From Fischerella sp. PCC 9431 (GTDB taxonomy: Bacteria; Cyanobacteriota; Cyanobacteriia; Cyanobacteriales; Nostocaceae): a stretch of 64,000 nucleotides of DNA. Below, piece by piece: positions 45,583-55,320 of the stretch. The stretch lies in the NCBI RefSeq assembly GCF_000447295.1, contig NZ_KE650771.1, forward strand, positions 1,761,004 to 1,825,003, written 5' to 3'. A program made the position numbers and the translations under genes. The notes under the pieces were generated by a model, which was not told the origin of the DNA, did not search any database, and saw nothing but the letters and a program-made list of their open reading frames with translations. Position 1 is the stretch's first letter, and every line of letters starts with the position of its first letter.

Positions 45583-48393
45583 TTGTTAGCAGTGTTGAAT
45601 CAATCATTCTTGAAATCTTATAGGGTTTGTTTATACCTTACAGCAATAACTTTAACTAATGCTCTAAAAATTGAGCGGATAAAAGCAAGCGTTCCGCTAG
45701 AAGTTGGCTTAATCGAAACTAGTAAATATTCTGAAGCAAATATAGATCCATCGCCAAACGAACAGCTAAAACCTCATATTGTTGCACAAATAAGTCCTCC
45801 AGAAGCAATAGAGGTTATTCCCCAAAACAGCAATATTATTACGCCAGAAAAACTTAACCCTTCCGAACAACCAGAGCCTAACCCTAGCCAGTCTGAACAG
45901 AAACAACCAACGCCTCCAAATGAGCAAGTAGATGATCCAGCCCAGAGAAAAAAACTTTTAGATATATATATCTTAAATTCGGTTAGTAATAGTGCTAAAA
46001 GATATCCGTGGTTTATTAACCCTACTGATAATTTAAATTTTTCAGGAGAAAAATTTAATCCTCTTCTAGATGATATTTATACTGACTTTGATCTCAGATT
46101 TGCCCAAGAACAGCCAATACTTAATAAATTAACAGTTACTAATTTTCCACGTAAAGACCAATTTTATTGGGTACTACCTGATAACCGCATTGTAGTGGAA
46201 ACTAAAGGTTTACAGGCGGGAATTTTGTACCAAGGAGAATCAACTGAACTGGAAAATAGACAGAAGCTGAGATTGAGTCAAGCTTTATGGGGAATGCAAA
46301 CAGTTACGGTTCTACCTCAACGCTTAGAAGATTTAACTGGTGAGGTTGATTTAAAAAATTTTTCGATTCAATCCACCGCCGCAGAATTAATTACTCCTGA
46401 AGGTATTCTTGCACCTCCAATTACTATTGATAATCAAGCTAATAGCAATTCTGTGAAACCAATTTCTGACTTGGTTGTGACTCCAAAAATTGGAACTGGT
46501 TCTACTCAAAGTTCTCAAGGTGGTGGAGCCTTATTTCAATATTTAGATTCAGACAATACACCTCAAATTATTCAAGCATTCCCTACAAATAATTTACAAT
46601 CACTATTAGAAGCGAAGGGTTTATTCACAGGTGCTTTTATTCCTAAAGATGTTTTGGCAAAAACAGGATTTTTTTGGGAAAATCTCGCAACTGGGGAAAA
46701 ATCAAGATTTCAACCGGAAATGACATCTCTTCCTGGAACTAAAGTTGCCCAGTATGACAAATTTGATAATTTGGATTTATTAAATATATTAGTAAATCCT
46801 TTTCTTAGTCCACAAGAACGGCAGGCTGATTATTTAAATTCTTTATTTTGGGTTTCATTAGGTCAAAGAAAACCAGAGATTCTCGAAAATGCAGTCACTC
46901 AAGAAAAGTATAGCTGGCACAATCTATATTTCAGTAATCCTCATAATCGTACTTTATTGCAGCATGATTCTAAAAAAGTAGAGGCGACTTACTATAACGT
47001 GTTTGCGAATCCTGGTATTTCTCTTTCTTTCTCTTTCAATAAAGGGGATATTGATCAATTACAAACAGCCAATGCTACCCTGGGTTTACTAATGGGAGGA
47101 ATTTTTGAAACAATTCAACATCCAGAGTTAAAACAAAGTTTGCAAGAAGCAAAAGCTAAATATAAACAGCAAGATAATTTGGCTTCTTTGAACTCAAAAT
47201 CTACACCAGAGCAAAGAAAAAAAATCAATCAAAGACTAAACAGAACACTTTTTTTTAGCAATAGTACTAGCAAAATAGAACAAGTTTCTGGTAAATATAC
47301 ATTTCCCAGTCCCATCACACCAAACAACTCTAGTGTTTTGCAAATTCGTACTGGTAATATTCGCCGAACTGTTCAATTTATTGGAACCGAGAGTCAGTGG
47401 ACAGAAGGAGACACATATATTTCTAAAATCCGACTATCAAATAATAATTTTGGTAGTTTAACATTTATTGGTTTACCTATTCCTCTAGGGAAAACCTCAA
47501 TTCAGCCTATTAACCATTCATCGGCTGTAGAAATCAAACTGATTAGTCCTGATGGTGAGCAATTTGTCCAAAACTTTAATTCATCAGATTTAACGACAAT
47601 TCCAATGAATATTTCTGTATTTGATATGGCATCTGATCGGATTGAATTAACTCAGGTTGCTCAACTGAAAAATAAATTTCATGTATTTCAAGGATCTTTG
47701 TATTTACCAACTATAGAAGCTTTATGGACAGGTTCTTCAGGAAATTGGAACTATGGCATTAGCTCAGGTATTTGGTTAAACTTAAATTCAGCCTCTGCAT
47801 TTAATGTTACAAATAATCAGACTGGCACACAAGAAACAGGATTAGGTATTTACATCAATGGTTTACTAAATTTAATTAGCAATCATGTGAAAGTCAATGC
47901 AGATGGAAAAAGCCAATCAGTTACTAGCCAAGTTCCAAGTTTACAATTTCATTGGAATAGTGCAAGTAACTCTCTCAATCCTTCTTATATGAATTTGATC
48001 TATGCTTTTTCTCATCAAAATCAGAAATTCAATTATTCTCTCACTCCAGGACTGACATTTATTTATGATAACTCTAATCTCAAAAAAATAGCATTTATAC
48101 AGGGCAATTTAGGATTGAGTACGGGTTTGCAAATTAAAGGAAGTATGGAATTTAGTAAGAATTTATTTTACTCTGTAGAAGGATTAACAAAACTGAATTC
48201 CAACTGGTCGATGGGAGCTTATTTTAAAAACTTTCGTAGCACTAATCAAGGTTTTAGTAATCGCGTTGCTGATTTATCTTGCGGGTTTATTCTTCAAAAA
48301 AATTCATCAAATAATAGTAATTTTTGGCAATCTAGTTTTGGTATAAGTGGAGATAGCTTTGAAGTTCAATTTAAAGGAGGTTTACGCTTTTAA
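45583..48393 (+). CDS. Large secreted/outer-membrane protein, function unknown
   Basis: 936 residues with an uncertain start (TTG at 45583; GTG at 45592 also possible; no ATG nearby). A hydrophobic leader (FLKSYRVCLYLTAITLTNAL) is followed by a Pro/Gln/Glu-rich linker (about 65-125: NPSEQPEPNPSQSEQKQPTP). Two long soluble regions then lead to alternating-strand sequence (about 720-936) ending VQFKGGLRF, a C-terminal Phe as in outer-membrane beta barrels. I recognise no family. It could be an outer-membrane protein typical of cyanobacteria. Confidence 0.75.
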   Translation: MLAVLNQSFLKSYRVCLYLTAITLTNALKIERIKASVPLEVGLIETSKYSEANIDPSPNEQLKPHIVAQISPPEAIEVIPQNSNIITPEKLNPSEQPEPNPSQSEQKQPTPPNEQVDDPAQRKKLLDIYILNSVSNSAKRYPWFINPTDNLNFSGEKFNPLLDDIYTDFDLRFAQEQPILNKLTVTNFPRKDQFYWVLPDNRIVVETKGLQAGILYQGESTELENRQKLRLSQALWGMQTVTVLPQRLEDLTGEVDLKNFSIQSTAAELITPEGILAPPITIDNQANSNSVKPISDLVVTPKIGTGSTQSSQGGGALFQYLDSDNTPQIIQAFPTNNLQSLLEAKGLFTGAFIPKDVLAKTGFFWENLATGEKSRFQPEMTSLPGTKVAQYDKFDNLDLLNILVNPFLSPQERQADYLNSLFWVSLGQRKPEILENAVTQEKYSWHNLYFSNPHNRTLLQHDSKKVEATYYNVFANPGISLSFSFNKGDIDQLQTANATLGLLMGGIFETIQHPELKQSLQEAKAKYKQQDNLASLNSKSTPEQRKKINQRLNRTLFFSNSTSKIEQVSGKYTFPSPITPNNSSVLQIRTGNIRRTVQFIGTESQWTEGDTYISKIRLSNNNFGSLTFIGLPIPLGKTSIQPINHSSAVEIKLISPDGEQFVQNFNSSDLTTIPMNISVFDMASDRIELTQVAQLKNKFHVFQGSLYLPTIEALWTGSSGNWNYGISSGIWLNLNSASAFNVTNNQTGTQETGLGIYINGLLNLISNHVKVNADGKSQSVTSQVPSLQFHWNSASNSLNPSYMNLIYAFSHQNQKFNYSLTPGLTFIYDNSNLKKIAFIQGNLGLSTGLQIKGSMEFSKNLFYSVEGLTKLNSNWSMGAYFKNFRSTNQGFSNRVADLSCGFILQKNSSNNSNFWQSSFGISGDSFEVQFKGGLRF

Positions 48394-48513
48394 TAATTAA
48401 CACTCTTTGTTTACTATAGTCAGATTAAATGAAAAGATTCTTACTATGTAGAGTTTTAAATAGAATTTATTATTCGATTAATCGACGCAGTTAATGTTAA
48501 AAAATAATGGGAC

Positions 48514-48538
48514 GTACAGTTAGCTGCACACCCTTACA
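48514..48538. repeat. Dispersed repeat, second copy
   Basis: GTACAGTTAGCTGCACACCC plus TTACA repeats the sequence at 43658-43682. The two copies flank the orphan secreted-protein region. Confidence 0.55.
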
Positions 48539-48571
48539 GTTTTTAGTATATGGAAAACAAAAAACGTCAGT

Positions 48572-51001
48572 TCAAACAATATCTTTCCGTTTCTGTAACA
48601 ACAGCGCCACAATTAAATAAACTAGGGTATGCACACCTAAAATTCCCCAATTTAAACCCAAATTCTTCCAAGTCGCATTATACACATCAGACTTTTCAAA
48701 AATATCTGTCAGAGAAGGTAAACCTGGGGTATTTTCTGGAACCATTGCATTGACATTTACTAAGGTTCCGTAAGCACCAATTGACCATCTACTAATTGTT
48801 AGCCAACCCAGTTTAGCTACTAAACCTGTCATTTTAAATAGCACTCCTGAGAGAATAATTTGCGGAATCATGATTAAAGGAAGAATGCTATTTGCTTCGT
48901 TTTCTGTTTTGACTAGAGCAGATATCATTAAACTCAGGCTCACACTCGCCAGCAGGGTTAAAAAGGTAGTAATTCCTAAACCCAAGAACCAAGGTATGAG
49001 ATTAGATTCTGGAGATTTAAAACCGATTAATACAGCAGCAATAATTAATAAAGTTTGCAACAATACTAAACTGGAACGAATCGCAACTTTAGAACCCAAA
49101 TAGGGAATTAAACCCAAGTTAATTAGTCTTTCCCGTGCATAAATCGCTGCTTCTTTAACAATCTCTCTGACTGAGCTAGAAAGCCCTACCCAAATTCCTA
49201 TACAACTAAAGATAAATAATACTTTGAGCGCTAAAGGTCCTTGGGTAATTTCTGCGGAATTAAGTTTTTTGAGAGGTGTTTCGTCTCGCAATATCCAAGC
49301 TGTGAGGGCGATCGCAATCGGTCCTGATACCGACGATAAAATTATACTTGTGCGATCGCGCAGGACTAATTGCAGATATCGCTGACTCAACAACACCAGT
49401 TGTTTGATCGGAGATATGCCTGTGTGAATGCGATCGTCTGCTTTTGATGTACTATCCTTACCAGGCTTTAACTGTGATTTTACGTATTTTTGGCATTCTG
49501 GCGATCTTTCGTATTTCTGCGACCAATGATCTATGGTTGATGCAACGTCTTTACCATTACTGCCTTGATCGAGTTTGATATAAATATCTGAAAAATATTT
49601 TAAGTCTTCTGAAGGCATTTCAAAAAAGCCCAGTGCTTCCTTGGGAGGACCAAAGTAACAGAGTTTACCGCCTCTACCCATAAAGACAATGCGATCGCAC
49701 ACTTCAATATTGGCTGTAGCATGGGTAACTAAAACTACTGTCCGCCCTTGGTCTGCTAATTCTCGCAACAGACGCATCATTTCTTTATCTAAACCAGGGT
49801 CAAGACCAGAAGTCGGTTCGTCTAAGAAGAATAGTTTCGGGTCAGCTAATAATTCTACCCCGATACTAACGCGTTTACGTTGTCCACCACTGAGATTACG
49901 TATAAAATTTGTCCGTACGTGAGTTAGTTTAATTTGTTCTAAGGTGGTATCTACTACTTGCTGGACATTTGTATCGGGTGGAAGCCTGAGTTTACAAGCA
50001 TAGGCGAGTACTTCCTCTACCCGCAGGTCGGGATGTACAATATCATCCTGGGGAACGTAACCGAGTTGTGAACGATACATCGGCCAGTTTTGCCGCAAGT
50101 TATCGCCGTTTAAGTAGACTGTACCAGAAGATACTGGTTCAATTCCCAATAAAGATTTCATCAAGGTAGACTTACCAGCACCACTACCACCAACTAATGC
50201 TACTAGCTGTCCTGGTTCAATCACCAAAGATACATCATTCAGAATGATTTTTTCTCGTCCCTCTTTGTCTTTGACTTTGCGCTGCAAGCGGTTGACATCA
50301 AGACGGATTTGACTACCACTGTCTAATAATTCTAGGCAATCTGGGCGATAAAGCAGGCTAAACGGTCCGATTTGAATTCTGCTTTGATCTACTAATTGAA
50401 AGCGTTTGGAAACTCGTTGACCATTGACAAAAGTACCATTTGTACTTAAATCTTGGAGAAAATGTCCCCCTTGACCATCTGGATAAATTGTCGCGTGGAG
50501 ACGGGAGACTGTAGGCGCATCCAACTGCATCGAAGAATAGCGATCTGGTTTTGGCGATCGCCCTATTTGCACAGGCCAATCCTTCAACCCTTTTAACATC
50601 AAGCGCCGGTTTGTGGGGATCGCTACCGGAGCATCAACAGGATTATAGTAAGTTAGCTGAATTCGGTTATGAGGAGATTGTCCGATTTCTAACTGCACAC
50701 CATTTTTTAATAAATAGCCGCTAGCATCAATTTGTACTTTGTTAAAAAATATACCATTGCGGCTAGCATTGACTCCATCACCATCGTAGATTCGATAATC
50801 TCCTCCTTCTTTACGTAAAGTAGCTTGTTTTCTGGAGAAGACTTCCCAACCGATTGGTACTTCTAAATCTGCCCATTCCCGACCGCGACCCAAGCGATGC
50901 TCATCTTTTTGGAGATAAAGCCGGAGGATTTGACCTTTATTATTCAGTTCCAAAAAAGGTTGAGGACTAACAAGCGTCGCTTGTTCAAAGCTCCCTGTCA
51001 T
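48572..51001 (-). CDS. ABCG-like ABC transporter with two N-terminal FHA domains
   Basis: 809 residues from MTGSFEQATLVSPQPFLELN; an upstream in-frame Met would add 55 non-conserved residues. FHA-like domains at about 10-115 (RLGRGREWADLEVP, VFSRKQATLR) and 130-235 (VQIGRSPKPDRYSSMQLDAP, VSRLHATIY, LQDLSTNGTFVNG). The ABC ATPase follows: Walker A GGSGAGKSTLM, signature LSGGQRKRVSIG, Walker B LFFLDEPTSGLD. The C-terminal third is an ABC2-type membrane domain with about six spans. FHA domains bind phosphothreonine, so Ser/Thr kinases encoded nearby may regulate it. The substrate is unknown. Confidence 0.92.
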   Translation of the reverse strand: MTGSFEQATLVSPQPFLELNNKGQILRLYLQKDEHRLGRGREWADLEVPIGWEVFSRKQATLRKEGGDYRIYDGDGVNASRNGIFFNKVQIDASGYLLKNGVQLEIGQSPHNRIQLTYYNPVDAPVAIPTNRRLMLKGLKDWPVQIGRSPKPDRYSSMQLDAPTVSRLHATIYPDGQGGHFLQDLSTNGTFVNGQRVSKRFQLVDQSRIQIGPFSLLYRPDCLELLDSGSQIRLDVNRLQRKVKDKEGREKIILNDVSLVIEPGQLVALVGGSGAGKSTLMKSLLGIEPVSSGTVYLNGDNLRQNWPMYRSQLGYVPQDDIVHPDLRVEEVLAYACKLRLPPDTNVQQVVDTTLEQIKLTHVRTNFIRNLSGGQRKRVSIGVELLADPKLFFLDEPTSGLDPGLDKEMMRLLRELADQGRTVVLVTHATANIEVCDRIVFMGRGGKLCYFGPPKEALGFFEMPSEDLKYFSDIYIKLDQGSNGKDVASTIDHWSQKYERSPECQKYVKSQLKPGKDSTSKADDRIHTGISPIKQLVLLSQRYLQLVLRDRTSIILSSVSGPIAIALTAWILRDETPLKKLNSAEITQGPLALKVLFIFSCIGIWVGLSSSVREIVKEAAIYARERLINLGLIPYLGSKVAIRSSLVLLQTLLIIAAVLIGFKSPESNLIPWFLGLGITTFLTLLASVSLSLMISALVKTENEANSILPLIMIPQIILSGVLFKMTGLVAKLGWLTISRWSIGAYGTLVNVNAMVPENTPGLPSLTDIFEKSDVYNATWKNLGLNWGILGVHTLVYLIVALLLQKRKDIV

Positions 51002-51347
51002 GAAATTTATTATACCTATTCTCTGGTTAAAGTCATACCCGTATCCTACAAGAATTATGGGTAGTTTTCCGGATGATTTGTGATAATTTTTTCGTAATTT
51101 AACGGAATGAGCATAGATGTGAAGGTAGTTATTAGATAGTTGTTGTTTGTTGGTTGTTCTAAACAACAGAATTCCTTTCTTCCATCATGAGCAAAACCGA
51201 ACCACATTAGTCAAGATATATTTTCAAATAGCAACATTTGTCGTAAACAAGGTTAACTTTATTGTGCGATCGCCTTTTACAAGCAGATGAAGTAGGATCA
51301 TCAAAATCAATTAGACTTTATCGTCTCCTGTTGTTGTAACTAATTTT

Positions 51348-52250
51348 ATGAAAATTACTATTTTTATTCAGCCACGTTTTTTACTATTTCAACTAATAGC
51401 GTTAATAGGGATATTTGGATGCGGATGTGATTCACAACCCAAAACAAACAATAGTACTGACAGATTGACTATCGGCGTGATTAGCTACGGTGAAGGAAAA
51501 ATATCGCTTGATAAGTACGATCGCTTTAAAGATTACATCGCATCACAAACTAAATCAATAGTGGATTTGGAACCAGCTTACAACGAATTGCAAGCTATGG
51601 ATCAGATTCACAACAAAAAATGGGAATTAGTATTTGCACCTCCAGGTTTAGCAGCGATCGCGATCGGCAAAGAACTTTACATTCCCTTATTTTCCATGGA
51701 AGGAGTTAGTAGTAGACAACGTTCTTTATTAATTGTCCGAGATGATAAGCCAATCAATAAAATCTCAGACTTGTCTAATAAAACTGTTGCTTTAGGAGAA
51801 ATTGGTTCTGCAGCTGGCTACTATGTCCCTTTGTACGATCTCTACGGTTTAACTTTGGCTCAAATTCGTTTTGCTCCCACTCCTAAAACTGTGCTTGAAT
51901 GGATCGATAATGGAACAGTTGATGCTGGTGCTATATCAGAGAAAGATTTTGAGATTCAACGCCGTAGTTTTAGTACAACCAAGTTTAGAACTTTACATAC
52001 TAGTCGCTGGATTCCTTCTGGAGTGATGCTACTTTCGCCAACAGTAGATCGCAATCTCCAACAACAAATCCAAAAAGCGATGAATGATGCACCTGCTGAT
52101 ATTGCTGCCGACGCAGGTTACGTTCCTGCTGCTAAAATACCTAATTACCAGGAATTTATTAAGCTGGTTGAAAAAGTTCAGCCTATAGAACCAAGAGTGA
52201 AGCAAACACCTGCTGCTCTCATTCCAGAAACCTCTAACCCAAAAAAATAA
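51348..52250 (+). CDS. PhnD-like substrate-binding lipoprotein
   Basis: 300 residues. The signal ends at a lipobox (LIALIGIFGC GCDSQ). The mature part has RLTIGVISYGEGKISLDKYDRFKDYI, VFAPPGLAAIAIGKELYIPLF, and KTVALGEIGSAAGYYVPLYDLYG, the pattern of the phosphate/phosphonate PhnD-type binding proteins. No phn permease or ATPase gene is next to it, so it is an orphan binding protein that may serve sensing rather than uptake. It is divergent from the FHA transporter gene, 346 bp apart. Confidence 0.82.
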   Translation: MKITIFIQPRFLLFQLIALIGIFGCGCDSQPKTNNSTDRLTIGVISYGEGKISLDKYDRFKDYIASQTKSIVDLEPAYNELQAMDQIHNKKWELVFAPPGLAAIAIGKELYIPLFSMEGVSSRQRSLLIVRDDKPINKISDLSNKTVALGEIGSAAGYYVPLYDLYGLTLAQIRFAPTPKTVLEWIDNGTVDAGAISEKDFEIQRRSFSTTKFRTLHTSRWIPSGVMLLSPTVDRNLQQQIQKAMNDAPADIAADAGYVPAAKIPNYQEFIKLVEKVQPIEPRVKQTPAALIPETSNPKK

Positions 52251-52621
52251 GCTAGCAAGCTATTAACTCAATAGTTGCACAACACTTAATAAAATGTAAT
52301 AAATTATTTGCATATTTTTTGAGTTTATACCTAATAAATAGTTAGGGCGATCGCAATTTGTGATGTTAACAAATATCTCAAACAGAAACTAACTGCCTTT
52401 GACAATAGTCATTTCATCTCAAAACTTCAACATGTGTTCTCGCAAAGTTAAGTCTGGAAATCAAAACTTGAAAATCATCAATATTTTGATATTTAGATAA
52501 CTTTACTGGAAAAGTTTAGATTCATAGATATTCTGGATATCTTGTACGAAAACTAATAGGCTAGGAGTTGAAGTTATATATAACCAAATTATGTATAGGA
52601 AATCATTAGGAGTATCATGAT
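52251..52621. other. Spacer upstream of the Ser/Thr kinase
   Basis: 371 bp, AT-rich, one HIP1 site at about 52346, no gene. A ribosome site (TTAGGAG) lies 9 bp before the kinase start. No clear terminator for the PhnD-like gene was found. Confidence 0.5.
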
Positions 52622-54097
52622 ATGTCTCAGCCCTCCTTAGTCAAACCAGAAATACCTTCAGGAACATTAATTGATAATCGTTACATCATCCAAGAACTGC
52701 TAGGACAGGGGGGTTTAGGGCGGACTTACTTGGCGTTTGATACTCGTCGCTTTAATGAAGCTTGTGTCTTAAAAGAATTTGCGCCGATTGGGACAGGGGG
52801 AGGAGGATTAGAAAAATGCCGCAATTTGTTCAAAAGAGAAGCAAAGATTCTGCATCAGCTAGAACATCCCCAGATTCCTCGTTTTTTAGCTTGTTTTGAA
52901 GGAGATGGTCGCCTATTCCTGGTACAAGAATATGTGAATGGTAAAACATATTCAGCCTTATTACGCGATCGCCAACTTCAAGGACAAACTTTTACTGAAG
53001 AAGAAGTCATTAAGTGGTTGAGAAACTTATTACCGATTTTAGAATACATCCATCAGCATCATATTATTCATCGGGATATTTCACCTGATAATATCATGTT
53101 ACCCGAAGGTAGTATTTTACCTGTTTTAATTGACTTTGGAGTTGGAAAACAAATAGCTGATCTCAATGAAGTTACTAACGCCAATCAAGTAACCTTTGTG
53201 GGTAAAATGTCTTTGGTGGGGAAAGTGGGATACGCTCCCCGCGAACAAATCAGTTTAGGATTGTGTTCTCCTAGTAGTGATCTCTATGCTTTGGGAGTCA
53301 CAGCAGTTGTGTTACTGACAGGTAAAGATCCATCCTTGCTCATGGATCAGTATAGCTTGGAGTGGAAATGGCGTTTTTACACTTATGTCAGCGATGAATT
53401 TGCTCAAATCCTAGATAAAATGCTGTCAGATACACCTAGGCATAGATATCAAACATCTCAAGAAGTTTTAAGGGATCTTGAGCTTTTAGCAAGACCTCAC
53501 ACAGCATCACCATCAACAATGTTTGATGTTCCTCCCACCGTACTGACTCCTGATGCTCAAACAACCGTAACAATATCTCAATCTCAGTCTGCTAATTCAG
53601 ATTTAGATGAAACAGTGCTGAGTAAACCATCAAATCAACAAACTTCTCGCCATCCCCAACCTCATCAAAATCAACCAAATTATCAATACCCACAAACTAA
53701 TCAAAATTCACCAAGTTTTCCGAATCGACAAACTCATCAAAATCAACCAAATTATCGACACTCACAGACTAATCAAAATCCACCAAACTTCTCAGATCAA
53801 CAAACTTATCACAATCAACCAAATTACCAACACCCACAAACTAATCAAAATCCATCAAATTTCCCAAATCGACAAACTAATCAAAATCAGCAACAAATAA
53901 CTTCCCTCAACGCTGCATTTGTACAGCGTTGTCAAGATGCTTTGGCTTTCTATATTGGCCCTATCGCCAGTCTGGTTGTAGAAGATACCTTAGCCGACAA
54001 TCCGCAAACTACACCTTACCAGTTTGTGGAACTCTTAGCCAGAGAAATACCAGAGTCAGAAGCTGCATTGGAATTTACTAGACGCTTATTCTCGTAG
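52622..54097 (+). CDS. Serine/threonine protein kinase with Gln/Asn-rich repeat linker
   Basis: 491 residues. Kinase domain about 18-290: Gly loop LGQGGLGRTYLAFD, K51 (VLKEF), catalytic HRDISPDN (H150, D152, N157), DFG D171, and APREQISLGLCSPSSDLYALGV. A low-complexity linker (about 345-425) holds three 24-residue units such as HQNQPNYQYPQTNQNSPSFP, from 72-bp DNA repeats. A C-terminal domain (LNAAFVQRCQDALAFYIGPI) follows, seen in other cyanobacterial kinases. The start is supported by AGGAG. Confidence 0.92.
   Translation: MSQPSLVKPEIPSGTLIDNRYIIQELLGQGGLGRTYLAFDTRRFNEACVLKEFAPIGTGGGGLEKCRNLFKREAKILHQLEHPQIPRFLACFEGDGRLFLVQEYVNGKTYSALLRDRQLQGQTFTEEEVIKWLRNLLPILEYIHQHHIIHRDISPDNIMLPEGSILPVLIDFGVGKQIADLNEVTNANQVTFVGKMSLVGKVGYAPREQISLGLCSPSSDLYALGVTAVVLLTGKDPSLLMDQYSLEWKWRFYTYVSDEFAQILDKMLSDTPRHRYQTSQEVLRDLELLARPHTASPSTMFDVPPTVLTPDAQTTVTISQSQSANSDLDETVLSKPSNQQTSRHPQPHQNQPNYQYPQTNQNSPSFPNRQTHQNQPNYRHSQTNQNPPNFSDQQTYHNQPNYQHPQTNQNPSNFPNRQTNQNQQQITSLNAAFVQRCQDALAFYIGPIASLVVEDTLADNPQTTPYQFVELLAREIPESEAALEFTRRLFS
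53663..53890. repeat. 72-bp tandem repeat inside the kinase gene
   Basis: Units begin at 53663, 53735 and 53807, with a partial fourth from 53879; each encodes 24 residues rich in Gln, Asn and Pro (HQNQPNYQYPQTNQ type). Divergence between units is moderate, so the array is probably not brand new. Confidence 0.92.
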
Positions 54098-54218
54098 AAT
54101 TAAATTAATTTTATATAAGAAGGCAGGCTTCCCGGAGGAAAGCTGCCCGTAGGGCGTCTATGTTTGTTTAGTCGCGAATTATATTCGCCAAATTTTCAAA
54201 TCACAATTCTGGTGATAT

Positions 54219-55172
54219 TCACCTTTGAGGATAGTCACTACTTCCAGTACTCCCCATTCCTCCTGTACCGTGTGTATTTCCAGGAGGACGTTTGAGCCGT
54301 TTCATCGCCATTTCTAAACTTAACTTCATGCGTTTAAAAGCTTTGGCGAGATTACCAATTTCATCATTAGATAACTGCTCAAATTCAACTTCCATATGTC
54401 CCGTGCTGACTTCTTCCGCTACACGAGTGATGCGTTTGAGAGGAAGAACTACTTGTCGATTCAAAAAGATGTTAACTAAGACAATAACGATCACAAAAAC
54501 AAGAGATACAAGTCCAACAATTAGCAGAGAAGATTGGTTTGCTTTTTGAATGACTCTGCTAGCTGGTACAGAAATTATTTGCGCCCCTACAATTTCACCT
54601 AATTTCCAGTTAAAACCATTAACCGTACCATAGCGGTCTATCATACTTTTTGGTGCTTGGTCTGGCGTACTGTGGCATTCTAGGCATTTTGGGTCAGAAA
54701 TGGCAAGTGGACGAGCAATGTAAAAAATATCTCCACCAGGAAGCGATCGAAATCCACTTGCTTCTTTTAAATTTTTGTTACCCCGAAAACTATTAACAAC
54801 CTGTGTCTCAAAGCTATCAGCCTTATCCCGCAAATTAGTAGGGTTTAAGGTTGCTTCTTTATAAAAGAAGTCTCGATAATCTTGTTTTTGTCGCAAATTC
54901 TCAAAGACTTCCCTTGCTGAGTAACTAGGTATTGATTGCGGTAAAAACTTAGTTTCCAATTTATCAACAAGTTCTGGATTAACTTGATTGCTAGTATACT
55001 GCCGGACAGCAAGCATAGTTTCCATCAACATCAAAGATGTAGAGGTAATTTCTTGTTTGGCATTTTGTCTTAGAACAGAAGATAAAGCCAAACCACTCAA
55101 GCTTAAACCAAATGTCAGAATTACAAGTAATAAAATCGTAACTTTTTGTTTCAGTCGTAAATTTTTTAACAT
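54219..55172 (-). CDS. Heme-c DUF3365 (Tll0287-like) and HAMP membrane protein, copy A
   Basis: 317 residues from the Met at 55172 (another Met 4 codons upstream). A first span (about 10-32), then a periplasmic DUF3365 domain with YSAREVFENLRQKQDYRDFF, FRSLPGGDIFYIARPL and the heme-binding CLECH (C163, C166, H167). A second span (about 215-240) precedes a HAMP domain (NRQVVLPLKRITRVAEEVSTGHMEVEFEQLSNDEIGNLAKAF). There is no kinase, cyclase or methyl-accepting output domain; the tail is Gly/Thr-rich. Role: probably a redox or gas sensor acting through a partner. It follows the paralogue at 55321, about 150 bp apart. Confidence 0.88.
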   Translation of the reverse strand: MLKNLRLKQKVTILLLVILTFGLSLSGLALSSVLRQNAKQEITSTSLMLMETMLAVRQYTSNQVNPELVDKLETKFLPQSIPSYSAREVFENLRQKQDYRDFFYKEATLNPTNLRDKADSFETQVVNSFRGNKNLKEASGFRSLPGGDIFYIARPLAISDPKCLECHSTPDQAPKSMIDRYGTVNGFNWKLGEIVGAQIISVPASRVIQKANQSSLLIVGLVSLVFVIVIVLVNIFLNRQVVLPLKRITRVAEEVSTGHMEVEFEQLSNDEIGNLAKAFKRMKLSLEMAMKRLKRPPGNTHGTGGMGSTGSSDYPQR

Positions 55173-55320
55173 AATTTTAACCATTTAAGCTTACACTAAT
55201 TAACTTTTATATTTATACAGTTCGTAATGTATGGCAAATAATTGTAGGTAGTTAATTATATTTGCCAATCTCACCTCAATTGATATACGTAACATATTTT
55301 TTATTTTTTATTTGTAAAGA

